Positions 17,341-26,615 of a stretch of DNA of 64,000 nucleotides are shown here, in pieces. Where the stretch lies: assembly GCF_015207705.1 (NCBI RefSeq), contig NZ_JADEWI010000003.1, positions 186,001 through 250,000 of the forward strand, read 5' to 3'. How positions within the stretch are numbered: the first letter of the stretch is position 1; each line of letters begins with the position of its first letter. Under the pieces are notes generated by a model. The model saw only the letters and a program-made list of their open reading frames with translations, did not search any database and was not told the DNA's origin. This stretch comes from Nostoc sp. LEGE 06077. Its GTDB lineage: Bacteria > Cyanobacteriota > Cyanobacteriia > Cyanobacteriales > Nostocaceae. Position numbers and translations under genes: made by a program.

Positions 17341-19058
17341 GTTATCTTGATGTAAGGCTTTGATAAATTGTGTGGCAAAAAATGGATTTCCTTGAGTTTT
17401 TGATAGATGAGTTGTGAAAGTGGTAATGCTAAATTTTCAGGACAATTTAAGCTATCAGCTACTAACTGATTTAATGTAGATTCATTTAGTGGTTGCAGCG
17501 TAACTTTATGAATTTTAATTCCATTTTTTTTGATTTCATCTAATGTCAATATTAAATGATGCGCTACTGAAACTTCGTTATTTCGATAAGCACCAATGAG
17601 CAGCAAATAGCCAGAATTTGCCTCATTCATTAATAATGCGATAAGTTTTAATGAGGCAGAATCAACCCATTGTAAATCATCTAAAAATAAGACTAATGGA
17701 TGCTCTTGAGTGCTAAATAAGTTAATAAATTTTTGTAATAGTAAATTAAACCGATTCTGCGCCGCAGTTCCCGATAATTCTGGTGCAGGTGATTGTTTAC
17801 CAATAATTAGTTCTAATTCTGGAATAACTTCAATAATTACCTGGGCATTTTCTCCTAAAACTTCAGTAATTTTAGCTTGCCATTGTTGGATTTGTTGATC
17901 ACTTTCGGTAAGTAATTGTGCTATTAAATCACGAAAAGCTTGCACAAATGCTGAAAAGGGAATGTTTCGATTAAATTGCTCAAATTTACCTTTAATAAAA
18001 TAACCACGTTGTTTAACAATTGGTTTATGAACTTCATTCACAATTGCCGTTTTCCCAATTCCCGAAAAACCAGCCACTAACATGATTTCTTTAGCGCCAT
18101 TAGCAACACGGTCAAATGCTTCTAGAAGAGTTTGCACTTCCTGTTCACGACCATAGAGTTTTTCGGGAATGATAAAGCGATCGCACACATCCCGTTGCCC
18201 AATTTCAAAATTCTGAATTTCTCCTGTTGCTTGGAGTTGAGTTAAACAAGTTTCCAAATCATACTTCAGCCCTAATGTACTTTGATAGCGGTCTTCAGCA
18301 TTTTTTGCCATTAATTTCATGACAATATCTGCAAGCGCCTGGGGAATTTCTACACTGGTGATTTTTGGTGGTTTTTTAGCAATATGACAATGCAGTAATT
18401 CCATTGCATCGTTTGATGGAAAAGGTAATTCTCCAGTCAGTAATTCATAGAAAGTAACACCCAAAGAATAAAAATCAGTCCGGTAATCAATGAGGCGATT
18501 CATTCTTCCAGTCTGTTCTGGAGAAATATAAGCCAGTGTTCCTTCTAAAATATTAGGATTAATCAGGGTTTGAGTTTCTCTGGGCAACAAAGATGCAATA
18601 CTAAAGTCAATTAGTTTGACTTGTTTGGTTTCGGGATTAATTAAAATATTGCTGGGTTTAATATCTTTATGAATAATGTCATAACGGTAAAGTTTGTCTA
18701 ATATATTACAGAGAGCGATCGCTATTTCTAAAAACTCGTGTAAAAACCCAGCAAATTGCGGTTTTTTAGAAATGAAATAATCTTTGAGAGATATTCCCCC
18801 AAAATCTTCCATCACTATTACATAACCATTCTGGTAAGGTTCCAGGTTATAAGTTTCGATGATTCCAGATGTATGCAGATTTTTGGCAATGGTGTACTGA
18901 TTGCGAAACTGCACCAGTTCGCTGAAACTGGGATAAGGATTTTTTAGCAGTTTAATCACTACAGGTTTGTTGTCAACTTCTCGGTATCCGCGATAAACCA
19001 ATGTTCTCAAACCGTTGTAGAGTTCTTCGCTCAATTGATATCCGAGAATTTTCAACAT
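17337..19058 (-). CDS. N-terminal part of split multidomain kinase: Ser/Thr kinase plus AAA ATPase
   Basis: 573 residues. Residues 1-270 form a Hanks-type kinase with Lys36, HKDIKPSN at 130-137 (Asp132 catalytic) and DFS in place of DFG at 151-153. A PknK/MalT-like AAA ATPase follows, with Walker A GFSGIGKT at 330-337 and a Walker B-like LFLDDLQW. From about residue 554 the frame diverges from the family: the last 20 residues are junk before a TGA at 17337. Adding one base to the five-T run at 17397-17401 restores QKTQGNPFFATQF and joins the two frames. The intact protein would have about 1990 residues and would be a serine/threonine-histidine kinase hybrid as found in Nostoc. Confidence 0.9.
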   Translation of the reverse strand: MLKILGYQLSEELYNGLRTLVYRGYREVDNKPVVIKLLKNPYPSFSELVQFRNQYTIAKNLHTSGIIETYNLEPYQNGYVIVMEDFGGISLKDYFISKKPQFAGFLHEFLEIAIALCNILDKLYRYDIIHKDIKPSNILINPETKQVKLIDFSIASLLPRETQTLINPNILEGTLAYISPEQTGRMNRLIDYRTDFYSLGVTFYELLTGELPFPSNDAMELLHCHIAKKPPKITSVEIPQALADIVMKLMAKNAEDRYQSTLGLKYDLETCLTQLQATGEIQNFEIGQRDVCDRFIIPEKLYGREQEVQTLLEAFDRVANGAKEIMLVAGFSGIGKTAIVNEVHKPIVKQRGYFIKGKFEQFNRNIPFSAFVQAFRDLIAQLLTESDQQIQQWQAKITEVLGENAQVIIEVIPELELIIGKQSPAPELSGTAAQNRFNLLLQKFINLFSTQEHPLVLFLDDLQWVDSASLKLIALLMNEANSGYLLLIGAYRNNEVSVAHHLILTLDEIKKNGIKIHKVTLQPLNESTLNQLVADSLNCPENLALPLSQLIYQKLKEIHFLPHNLSKPYIKIT

Positions 19059-19374
19059 ACCACTAAATCCTTCAGGCGTTTAAATATTAGTGTTCCCAAA
19101 TATTGCAATCTTGAAACAGCAATATTGCGGATATGTTGTAGCTAAAAGCAGATTTATCAAAAACAAATAAATAAATCTACTATCCGCTTAATAAAGCAAG
19201 TTGCTAGTTATCCAAAAGCGCATTATTTTCAGTAAAAAAACAATTTTTATGTATTTTAAAACACATGAGCGAGAGCAAACAACTTTAAATACAAATATGG
19301 CTATCCTCTGATGCTTTTATCTGGATTGATTCCCTCTTCAATGATCGCCAAATCAAATATGTCTATGTCTCAGT
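19059..19374. promoter_or_regulatory. intergenic region upstream of split kinase
   Basis: 316 AT-rich bases. An exact inverted repeat, AATATTGC at 19099-19106 and GCAATATT at 19119-19126, lies 41-68 bases upstream of the kinase start and may be an operator. Nothing else stands out. Confidence 0.4.
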
Positions 19375-19830
19375 ATGACTATCAAGCAGGACAGTAATTT
19401 TAAAAACAAATGCGAGAAAATTCTGATGTTAAAGCATAGGAAAATCTTGCATGGTGGATTGAGTGGTGATGCAACTCAAGCTATGGACGTTTTAGCACAA
19501 CTGCTTTATCTCTTGCGTTTAGTAATAAATCTGATTTACCAAATCAGCTATCTATGGGAATTGCTAAAACATCTCTTCAAACCAAGAGTACCATTCGGAT
19601 TTTCAGTATCAAAGCCTCAACATCAGCCACGGCGAAACCAGAGGTATTCTCGTTCATACCGAACTGACCCAAAAAACAGAGAACTACAACGCAAGTTGCT
19701 AGAGATGCTACGTGGCGACACGGCCACAGCTAAACGATTACTCAAGCATCAAAGGCAGTTGCATAAAGGTAAGTCTGATAACTGGTATCTTGAAAAAGTA
19801 ATTTACGACTTAGAACGCGATCGGCATTGA
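19375..19830 (+). CDS. hypothetical protein, 151 aa, basic
   Basis: I do not recognise a named family. There is a hydrophobic helix at about residues 38-65 (leucine-rich, able to lie in or on the membrane), then a very basic, Arg/Gln-rich linker at about 80-100, then a helical C-terminal part (about 100-151) of the type RKLLEMLRGD and NWYLEKVIYDLERDR. The last part has the feel of a small conserved cyanobacterial domain, and similar endings occur on short Nostocales proteins. It stands alone between the kinase and crtW. The start ATG at 19375 is the first in frame; a later one at residue 18 is possible. Confidence 0.6.
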   Translation: MTIKQDSNFKNKCEKILMLKHRKILHGGLSGDATQAMDVLAQLLYLLRLVINLIYQISYLWELLKHLFKPRVPFGFSVSKPQHQPRRNQRYSRSYRTDPKNRELQRKLLEMLRGDTATAKRLLKHQRQLHKGKSDNWYLEKVIYDLERDRH

Positions 19831-20397
19831 GCCTAACTAAATGAAGTTTTGCAGTGGCTGACACATCTAAATTGTAGCTGCTATTATTTTGACCCCTAAT
19901 CAATAACATAGTACTTAGGTCTTATTTAAAATCCAAATCAATCAGGATACATTTATGTGATATGTATGCAAAGCTATAGAGCTTTGATTCTACGACTTAA
20001 TATATATATACTAAAAATATATTAAACTAATAAAGAGTATTTATATAGTAGTGAATTAATTCATATCTCTTGAACAATTGATATTTAAATAGTTACTTAG
20101 GTATTTGGTAATACATACAATATTTTACCAATATATTGCTTTGGTACAGTATATCTATTGGAACTATAGATAGAGAGTCAAGCCAGAGTTCATAGCTATT
20201 ATGAAATTACTAAAAAATACCAATGAGTAACCATGTAGTTTAATGCTTTTAAATTACATAGTTGTTGCCTTCTAAACCAATTATCTATTTATTTGATGCG
20301 TAAAAAATATATCAGTTCTAGTCAATAAATTAATAAAATGACAAGCAATTTATAATTTTGTTGATAAATCATAACGTATAAATCAAGGAATTAAGGC
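19831..20397. other. AT-rich intergenic region before crtW
   Basis: 567 bases with very high AT content and no open frame. A 7-bp inverted repeat (TTGGTAA 20105-20111, TTACCAA 20125-20131) is present. The right end presumably carries the crtW promoter; an AAGGAATTAAGGC sequence directly precedes its ATG. Confidence 0.45.
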
Positions 20398-21204
20398 ATG
20401 ATTCAACTTCATTCAGTATCTCCACAATCAAAAAAGTCAGATTTTATTGTTAATGCCGAAAAAACAAATAACCAAGGTATTTTCATAGCTTGTATAATTT
20501 TAGGATTATGGACAATAAGTATAACTTTATTCTTATCATTAAATATTGCTAAAGTTCCTATTCCCTTAATAGCCGTAGCTATGCTGTGGCAGACCTTCTT
20601 CTATACGGGATTATTTATTACCGCTCATGATGCTATGCACGGCGTAGTTTTTCCGCAAAATCCCAAAGTAAATAATGGGATAGGCAAAATATTTGTATTA
20701 TTATATGGGTTATTTTCTTATCAAGAGTTATTAAAGAAGCATTGCTTACATCACCGCTATCCTAGTACTAAAGATGATCCAGATTTTTACGAACATCAAT
20801 ACCAAAACTTTTTTGCTTGGTATTTTAATTTTATCAAATCTTATTGGAGTTGGACACAACATCTAGGATTTATATTTGTATTTATTCTTCTTAGATATGT
20901 ATTAAATATATTTCAAGTCAATCTAATTTTATTTTGGGTAATACCATCTATTTGTAGTTCCATACAATTATTTTATTTTGGCACATTCCTACCTCATAGA
21001 AGGCTAGAAGTAGGATATACAAGTGTGCATCGTACAAGAAGTATTCCATTACCTATTTTTTGGTCATTTATAAGTTGCTACCATTTTGGTTATCATAAAG
21101 AACATCATGAATATCCTAATGTGCCTTGGTGGAGATTACCAGAGGTTTACAAGGGTTTAGAGCAAAACTCAGTTAACACCAATCTCACTAATACTAATTC
21201 TTGA
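20398..21204 (+). CDS. crtW: beta-carotene ketolase, CrtW type
   Basis: A 268-residue membrane di-iron oxygenase of the fatty-acid-hydroxylase/desaturase fold that adds 4-keto groups to beta-carotene rings, giving echinenone and canthaxanthin. The three histidine boxes are complete: HDAMH at 77-81, HCLHH at 115-119 and HKEHH at 233-237, with a further His at 200. Segments such as WQTFFYTGLFIT, HGVVFPQN, FYFGTFLPH and SCYHFGYH match the Nostoc CrtW proteins as I remember them, which separates it from the CrtO ketolase and from plain desaturases. Nostocales often carry two crtW copies. The gene is monocistronic. Confidence 0.92.
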   Translation: MIQLHSVSPQSKKSDFIVNAEKTNNQGIFIACIILGLWTISITLFLSLNIAKVPIPLIAVAMLWQTFFYTGLFITAHDAMHGVVFPQNPKVNNGIGKIFVLLYGLFSYQELLKKHCLHHRYPSTKDDPDFYEHQYQNFFAWYFNFIKSYWSWTQHLGFIFVFILLRYVLNIFQVNLILFWVIPSICSSIQLFYFGTFLPHRRLEVGYTSVHRTRSIPLPIFWSFISCYHFGYHKEHHEYPNVPWWRLPEVYKGLEQNSVNTNLTNTNS

Positions 21205-21531
21205 TGAAGACGCATAGAAAAAATACTGCCGCCTGTGGTATCTCCCCTTTCTAAGATGATGTCTGAAAATTTTTTGATGTTGTATTGTAGACTTTTAGAT
21301 CCCCCTAAATCCCCCTTCAAAAGGGGGACTTGAAGAAATTAACCCCTTAAAAAAGGGGGATAGGGGGGATCAGGCAAAATATTTAATCCTTCTCAGACAT
21401 TCTCTAAAGGGATATTGAGAGGGGTGAAAATCATGTAATTAGTCATAGAAGCAATTCTGTCTGTAGATAGTAAACTTAGAAGAAATTCGCCACTAATCTA
21501 AAAGAATAACGTATTTACAAGGTACAAATAC
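21205..21531. other. intergenic region with MITE-like repeat
   Basis: 327 bases between crtW and the small protein at 21532. It holds the inverted repeat at 21298-21371. No gene is visible. Confidence 0.5.
21298..21371. repeat. G/C-run inverted repeat, MITE-like
   Basis: The element starts with gatccccct and ends with aggggggatc, with inner ccccctt/aaggggg arms, forming a long imperfect hairpin of 74 bases. Such 'gatccccctaaatccccc' elements are common dispersed repeats in Nostoc-like genomes; no coding capacity. Confidence 0.75.
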
Positions 21532-21771
21532 ATGACATCAAAAACACCCCCAGACAATCGGCAAGATGATGCTAAATATAATCCAGAAGATAATCCTGGA
21601 ACACAAACCACTGTACCCACTACAGAAGAAGGTGATACTCCTCTTGATGAAAGATATCGGATGACTGGTCAAGAATCAGGTACTGATGTTCGTCAAGGTG
21701 CTGAACCAGAAGCTGCTGGGGGTAATGTTACAACTCCAGGACTTCCTAATCAAGGAACTGATTCTCGCTAA
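21532..21771 (+). CDS. small disordered hypothetical protein, 79 aa
   Basis: The product is rich in Gly, Pro, Thr, Asp, Glu and Gln and almost free of hydrophobic residues, so it is probably intrinsically disordered and heat-soluble. It has no signal peptide. Short proteins of this composition are common in filamentous cyanobacteria and some respond to stress or desiccation; a role here is only a guess. The ACAAGG sequence near 21519 is about ten bases before the ATG. It stands alone. Confidence 0.65.
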   Translation: MTSKTPPDNRQDDAKYNPEDNPGTQTTVPTTEEGDTPLDERYRMTGQESGTDVRQGAEPEAAGGNVTTPGLPNQGTDSR

Positions 21772-22005
21772 TTTAAATCTTGCATTTGTCTATAGGTATG
21801 GGGTGGGTATTCATTGCCCACCCTATTAATAAGAGTGTTGTTTAGTACATCTCCTTGTTAAGATGAGCTTGGCAGGGGTCAAAATAATATTTAACTTACG
21901 GGAAAATTTTTATAATGAATTACGCATTACTAATTAGTAATGCGTAATTTTATATTTCCATTTCCTAAATTTAGCAATAGGTTAATAATTACGAATTATT
22001 TTACC

Positions 22006-22155
22006 TTATGGCATGGGATGGAAAAGCAGGTCAGGGAAAAAGTAATTAAAAATCGCCCAGGTAGAAAAGGCAATTGATATTGCAATTACACCCAGTACTG
22101 GTGCGAGAGAGAGATAACGAAGGAAAGATTCTTTTTGTTTGTCTGATTTCTGCAT
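22006..22155 (-). CDS. PsaJ-like photosystem I subunit (divergent)
   Basis: A 49-residue single-helix protein. FLRYLSLAPVLG near residues 10-21 and FFPDLLFHPMP at the C-terminus match the two conserved ends of PsaJ (YLSTAPV and FYPDLLFHPL) with identical spacing, so I call a psaJ paralogue. The middle of the helix differs: the canonical IEFNR is AIFNY here, so the Glu that ligates a chlorophyll in PsaJ is replaced by Ile, while the C-terminal His is kept. TTAGGAG lies 5-11 bases before the ATG, a strong ribosome-binding site. It is not beside psaF; it follows the DUF4383 gene by 27 bases on the same strand. Confidence 0.82.
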   Translation of the reverse strand: MQKSDKQKESFLRYLSLAPVLGVIAISIAFSTWAIFNYFFPDLLFHPMP

Positions 22156-22182
22156 ATAAAACTCCTAAGAAATTTTGACAGA

Positions 22183-22674
22183 TTAAACATTTTGGGATAC
22201 ATTAACACCTGCAACTTTAGATGGAATGAGAAGGCCATAATAACCAGCAGCGATCGCTGTGAAAAAATTGACCCAAACATTATTGCCAAAGAGTGGCATA
22301 AAGCCGAAAAATGTCTTGGCAAATGGTAATAATCCCATGATTGCTAATGCCAAATATGCAATTGCAAAAGCCCCATTAAATAAACGAGCGCTTTTAGCAC
22401 TGTTGTAAGAAGCAATACCTAATAGTCCAACAGTACAACGCACTAAATTATGCAAAAAATTGGTAGGAAATAAACCAAATATATAACCGAATCCCGCAGC
22501 GTAAGCATTAGGAGAAGCATCTAAAGGAACAAAAGATTCATTACTTCCTGGTAAAGATACCAAAGCAGGTGTAAATCCTGCCAAACCTAATATTAAAAAG
22601 AGAATACCGATGCTCAAAGCACAGTAACGCTCTACCATTTTTACGGTCTGGGTATTTTCCATATTCTTTGTCAC
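22183..22674 (-). CDS. DUF4383 family membrane protein
   Basis: A 163-residue protein with about four membrane helices. The GYIFGLFPTNFLHNLVRCTVG segment near residues 60-80 is typical of DUF4383, a family of unknown function found in bacteria and cyanobacteria. The start may be the first ATG (22674) or the second at residue 5. The psaJ-like gene follows 27 bases after the stop, so the two are probably one transcript. That raises a possible link to the thylakoid membrane, which the sequence alone cannot confirm. Confidence 0.85.
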   Translation of the reverse strand: MTKNMENTQTVKMVERYCALSIGILFLILGLAGFTPALVSLPGSNESFVPLDASPNAYAAGFGYIFGLFPTNFLHNLVRCTVGLLGIASYNSAKSARLFNGAFAIAYLALAIMGLLPFAKTFFGFMPLFGNNVWVNFFTAIAAGYYGLLIPSKVAGVNVSQNV

Positions 22675-22946
22675 TCCTGTGATGGTTCAATTGTTGAAAA
22701 GATTCATCCCAATTGCCGAAGTTTGACAGTATCAATATTTGGGGGTTTGAAACTGTGATAAACCTGAATTTAGAGGATGAGACTGACTGCCAACTAAAAT
22801 ATTTTCAAGCTCTATTAAATTGCTTTATCTAAACTAATTAGTTGGCAAGACATAATACTTTCTATTCAACTGAGAATTTGAAATTTATACTCTATCAAAA
22901 GACAGGTATAAACATTAGCATTAATGTTTGGGGATATTCTCTAACA

Positions 22947-23951
22947 TTACTTGCTCTGGTTGAACACTTGTGTTGCTATTAAAGCCAATAAAGCTCCTGT
23001 CCCTAATTGAAAAAGCGGCAATTTACCCAAGGCATCAGTAATACTGGGTATGACTAAGTTTTGATAATCGCCATCAATTCTGCTCTCATCTGGAACAGGT
23101 TGATAAAAATTATTGGGTGCATCTTCAGATTTTAATTCGCCACTACTCCGTTGTAGATTAAAGCCCAATAGCAATAACAAAGAATCTACTAACGAAGGCG
23201 AGATTTTCTGGGCTAAATCTAGTAATTTAGCGATATCTCCAACTAACAAATCACGAATTGGGTGTTCTGCTGCATAGAGAATAGCATCAGCTACAATTTT
23301 GGGATCATAGTAAGGTGGTATTCCTGCTGGTTTCACACCTAATTTAGTTAAGCCATTATTCCAAAATGGAGTGTTAATTACGGCTGGCTTAATACTTGTG
23401 ACACTGATAGGCCATTTTTCGTGGATTAATTCGACACGCATCGCTTCTAGAAAGCCCTCAACCCCGTGTTTGGCAGAGGAATAAGCACTTTGATAAGGAA
23501 GCGATCGCCTACCTTCCATTGAAGATACATGAATTAGTGCGCCTCGTCCTTCGCGCTTGAGATGGGGTAAGGCGGCCATTGCACCATGCACTTGTCCCAT
23601 TAAACTGATATCAATGACGTGCTTGAATTCTTCTGGTGTTGTTTGTTCAAACGTCGCAAACATCCCGATCGCCGCAGCATGAACCCAAGTATCAAGTCTT
23701 CCGTATATCTCCACAGTTTGAGCGGCGATCGCTTTTACTTGGTCAAATTCTTGCACATCAGCAACAATATAAGTTGCTTCTCCACCAAAGCCGCGAATTT
23801 CTTCCACCAAAGACTTTAGCTTCAACTCTCCGCGAGCAGAAACAACTACCTTTGCACCACGTTGAGCAAATTCCAAAGCGGCTTTACGTCCAATCCCGCT
23901 GGAAGCACCAACGACTGCAACGACTTGCTGATTTATTGGCTTTAACTGCAT
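22947..23951 (-). CDS. SDR-family oxidoreductase with C-terminal extension
   Basis: A 334-residue SDR protein. The cofactor motif GASSGIG is at 15-21 and the catalytic Tyr157/Lys161 pair (YSSAK) is intact. The usual NNAG is HAAA at 91-94, as in the extended SDR group. After the catalytic domain (about 1-245) comes a roughly 90-residue tail ending in a hydrophobic helix (about 310-330) that could anchor it to a membrane. The substrate is unknown. It is alone on this strand, 77 bases from the stress protein gene at 24029, which also points left, so co-transcription is possible. Confidence 0.9.
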   Translation of the reverse strand: MQLKPINQQVVAVVGASSGIGRKAALEFAQRGAKVVVSARGELKLKSLVEEIRGFGGEATYIVADVQEFDQVKAIAAQTVEIYGRLDTWVHAAAIGMFATFEQTTPEEFKHVIDISLMGQVHGAMAALPHLKREGRGALIHVSSMEGRRSLPYQSAYSSAKHGVEGFLEAMRVELIHEKWPISVTSIKPAVINTPFWNNGLTKLGVKPAGIPPYYDPKIVADAILYAAEHPIRDLLVGDIAKLLDLAQKISPSLVDSLLLLLGFNLQRSSGELKSEDAPNNFYQPVPDESRIDGDYQNLVIPSITDALGKLPLFQLGTGALLALIATQVFNQSK

Positions 23952-24028
23952 AGATATTTCTAAAAAGATAAACTTCTCGTTTGACTTGAAGGTGCTGAGT
24001 AAAAAAACTCTATCAGGCTTGATTCATT

Positions 24029-24586
24029 TCATACTTCAGCCTTTTTAGACTCATAAACACCCCAATTTTGAATATCTTGTTGGCGTAAGATTGCTGCGGC
24101 GCGATTAATTTCGGCTTCTGGAGCTTCTAGGATGAGCAAATAATAACTTTGTTGTAGGCGATCGCTATAAATTCGCGCTCTCTCTTCGGGAACGCCTAAA
24201 TCAGTTAAGGCTTTGACCAAATTTTGATTTGCTGCTGCGCCTACAGCCACACCTGCAACACTACTAACTAATGCTACACCTACAGAACCAGCAGCCAGCA
24301 CAGCACCTAAACCCGGAAGCGCCAGACTACTCAAACCGACTAACACACTACCCCAAGTAGTTGCTGTGAGCGTATCTCCTACGGCTCCGGTTGTATTCAC
24401 ATCTTGATTACCGATGCGATCGCTGATTTGCGCTTCACCGATTTCTTCACTCTGCTCCACATCTTTAGCAATCACAGAAACGCTGTCCATTGAAAAGCCA
24501 GAAGCCTTCAAATTATTAATAGCTTGCTCTAATTGTTGAGAGTTAGCAAATACGCCTAATGCACGGATACTGTTTTTTGTTACCAT
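24029..24586 (-). CDS. general stress protein-like protein with Gly/Ala-rich hydrophobic core
   Basis: 185 residues. Residues 1-45 form an alpha-beta unit (ALGVFANSQQLEQAINNLKASG) like the GSP17M/YflT and DUF1269-type domains. Residues 75-130 are a long Gly/Ala/Val-rich hydrophobic stretch able to span a membrane twice. The C-terminal part (about 130-180) repeats a ferredoxin-like pattern with YYLLILEAP. Such proteins are linked to stress in bacteria, but the biochemical role is unknown. It precedes the SDR gene on the same strand. Confidence 0.75.
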   Translation of the reverse strand: MVTKNSIRALGVFANSQQLEQAINNLKASGFSMDSVSVIAKDVEQSEEIGEAQISDRIGNQDVNTTGAVGDTLTATTWGSVLVGLSSLALPGLGAVLAAGSVGVALVSSVAGVAVGAAANQNLVKALTDLGVPEERARIYSDRLQQSYYLLILEAPEAEINRAAAILRQQDIQNWGVYESKKAEV

Positions 24587-25057
24587 ATTTTCCTGATTGC
24601 AATTTTGTTAGTGTATCTATTCAGAGTTATGAATCTCTAAAAATAAATGTCATTTTTGATTTAATAGAATTTTCTGCTTTTTTGAATGTCTCAGAGATTA
24701 GCCTTGCATTGTGCAGAAACATCCGCGCACAATTAGAGGAAGCGATCGCTCTTCACAGCAAGATGCTGTAACTAGCTTTGAGTAAGTAACCAGAACCAAT
24801 TACTCGGTCATACGCTTCCCTAAATGCCGCTTAAAAATTCAACTATCTTCCCTGATGTTAGAAAATACATCTAATCTCTAACTCTTTCGTGGGTTATATT
24901 ATTTTTAATAACTAAAGGTAGTGTTCCCCACACTAAAAAACACTTATCTCACGCAGAGACGCATACTTCGACTGCGCTCAGTAACTGGAGACGCAAATAA
25001 GAATGGGAGAGTAAATTTAAAATTTGATCGCAGTTGATTCTTTTTCTGGAGAGATGA
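24587..25057. other. intergenic region with dispersed repeat
   Basis: 471 bases. An open frame at 24559-24771 (+) overlaps the stress gene start, has no family resemblance and is rejected. The stretch near 24950-25000 is repeat DNA and contains the 17-mer at 24966-24982 that recurs inside the gene near 63.5 kb. A GGAGAG sequence near 25048-25053 precedes the next gene. Confidence 0.5.
24966..24982. repeat. dispersed repeat, 'cttcgactgcgctcagt' type
   Basis: This 17-mer recurs with one mismatch, on the other strand, at 63497-63513, where it lies inside a coding sequence. It is a common motif of Nostoc-type dispersed repeats. Confidence 0.7.
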
Positions 25058-25327
25058 ATGAACGCTATAGATTGGTTAAGAACATTGCATACCAAGCAAC
25101 TTCTCGGCATTAAAAATGATTGTTATGAGGGGTTCTTCCATCGTGGTGGTTATGTTATCTATAACAATGGTTACTTTCCTCAAGGCTCTGGGATTAAGAT
25201 TACCTACGAAGAGTTAAAACAGGTATTAAGTGAAAGACCTCATGTACCCAATGGAGCCGAAACTAAACGGATTAGACAGAAAGCAGCAAAGCAAAAAGTC
25301 AGGTCATATCAATCTAGTAAATTCTGA
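25058..25327 (+). CDS. small hypothetical protein, 89 aa
   Basis: I do not recognise a named family. The first 65 residues are compact, with aromatic and Gly residues (WLRTLHTKQLL, then GYVIYNNGYFPQGSG), followed by a very basic helix (KRIRQKAAKQKVR). The overall look is a small soluble nucleic-acid-binding or regulatory protein, but this is only composition. A GGAGAG sequence lies just before the ATG, which supports translation. It is alone, convergent with the site-2 protease gene. Confidence 0.6.
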   Translation: MNAIDWLRTLHTKQLLGIKNDCYEGFFHRGGYVIYNNGYFPQGSGIKITYEELKQVLSERPHVPNGAETKRIRQKAAKQKVRSYQSSKF

Positions 25328-25418
25328 TATTCAACAATAACCGCCAACACCCACGAATCCACACAGATAATCTTCCTTAACTATCAGCGTTCATCCGCGT
25401 ACATCGGCGGTTAAAAAT

Positions 25419-26615
25419 TTAATTAACAGTAGATTTGGCAATTACTCCCAACTGCAACCCAGGCGGATAACTACCTTCTTCTTTAATCCGCTTAATCTCC
25501 ACAGCAGTAAAGGGAATATTTAACTTTTGCGCTACTGCACTAACAATATCACCCCGGTCAATTACACCAGCTACCGCACCAGCTGGGGAAAGCACGGTGA
25601 CGCGTGGTAACTGTTCATTTTCCAACTTATTGATCACTTCGGCGATCGCAGTTGATTCGGTAACTGTCGGTATTTCTGTCAAGGGATGGGCGATACTTTG
25701 TAGAGTGTGGGTTTCCCATTCACTTCTTTCTACCAAGCGTAAATCATCAATGGCAACCATACCGCGATAACGTCCATCGGAAGCAGCAAAATAAACTGGT
25801 GATGCAGCATTATCTAATAGATATGCGTCGGCGAAGGCGCGTAAACTCTGATCAGCATCAACTACGCGAAACTCACGAGTCATCGCATCACTAGCGACTA
25901 TCTTCAACAAAGTTTCTTGTAATGTAGTTACGCGGTCGTAGGTGTTGGCGTTACGAATCCCAAACCAACCAATCATCGCAATCCACAAACCAAGGGCTAA
26001 TTCTCTTGTAAAGAAATCTATCGCAAATCCTAAAGCGATCGCCGCGTAACCCAAAATTTGCCCTGATTTTGCAGCCCAGTGTACCGCTTGAAAGCGATCG
26101 CCTGTCACTTTCCACAGTGCTGCTTTTAACACCTGACCACCATCCAACGGTAAGCCAGGAATCAAGTTAAATAAGGCAACAACTAAGTTAATTCTCGCCA
26201 AATCTCCCACCATCACGCTGAGGGGATTAGTCTCAGGAATGAAGATTGCTACAACCCTTAGTAGAAAAAATAGCCCAATACTTACCAATGGGCCAGCTAT
26301 CGCCACTTGAAACGCTTTACCCGGAGTTTTTGATTCTTCTTCAATAGCTGCAATCCCACCAAACAAAAATAGAGTAATAGAGTTAACTTTAATGCCTTGC
26401 GATCGCGCTGCCAAACTGTGACCGAGTTCGTGTAATAATACCGAAGCAAATAGCAGCAATGCCATAACTATCCCTGCGCTCCACGCTATGGTAGACCCCC
26501 ACTCTTGGTAAGCTACGCCAAAATTCAAGGTTGCTAGTCCTAAAATCACGAACCACAAAGGGTCTAAAAACAACGGGATGCCGAATAAAGTCCCAATTTT
26601 CCAATTAGTTTGCAT
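25419..26615 (-). CDS. site-2 protease (M50 family) with CBS domains
   Basis: A 398-residue intramembrane zinc metalloprotease. The active-site motif HELGH is at 62-66 and the second ligand region is NLIPGLPLDGG near 152-162, both inside hydrophobic helices. Residues about 245-370 form a CBS pair, a possible adenine-nucleotide sensor. This is the SpoIVFB-like rather than RseP-like group, since no PDZ domain is present. Such proteases release membrane-bound regulators; the target here is unknown. It is monocistronic. Confidence 0.93.
   Translation of the reverse strand: MQTNWKIGTLFGIPLFLDPLWFVILGLATLNFGVAYQEWGSTIAWSAGIVMALLLFASVLLHELGHSLAARSQGIKVNSITLFLFGGIAAIEEESKTPGKAFQVAIAGPLVSIGLFFLLRVVAIFIPETNPLSVMVGDLARINLVVALFNLIPGLPLDGGQVLKAALWKVTGDRFQAVHWAAKSGQILGYAAIALGFAIDFFTRELALGLWIAMIGWFGIRNANTYDRVTTLQETLLKIVASDAMTREFRVVDADQSLRAFADAYLLDNAASPVYFAASDGRYRGMVAIDDLRLVERSEWETHTLQSIAHPLTEIPTVTESTAIAEVINKLENEQLPRVTVLSPAGAVAGVIDRGDIVSAVAQKLNIPFTAVEIKRIKEEGSYPPGLQLGVIAKSTVN

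Noticed and set aside
22086-22322. 78-residue frame on the minus strand
   Set aside because: It overlaps the DUF4383 and psaJ-like frames out of phase. The shorter psaJ-like frame has the better start and a family match.
24559-24771. 70-residue frame overlapping the stress gene start
   Set aside because: It lies partly antisense to a real gene and has no recognisable pattern or ribosome-binding site.
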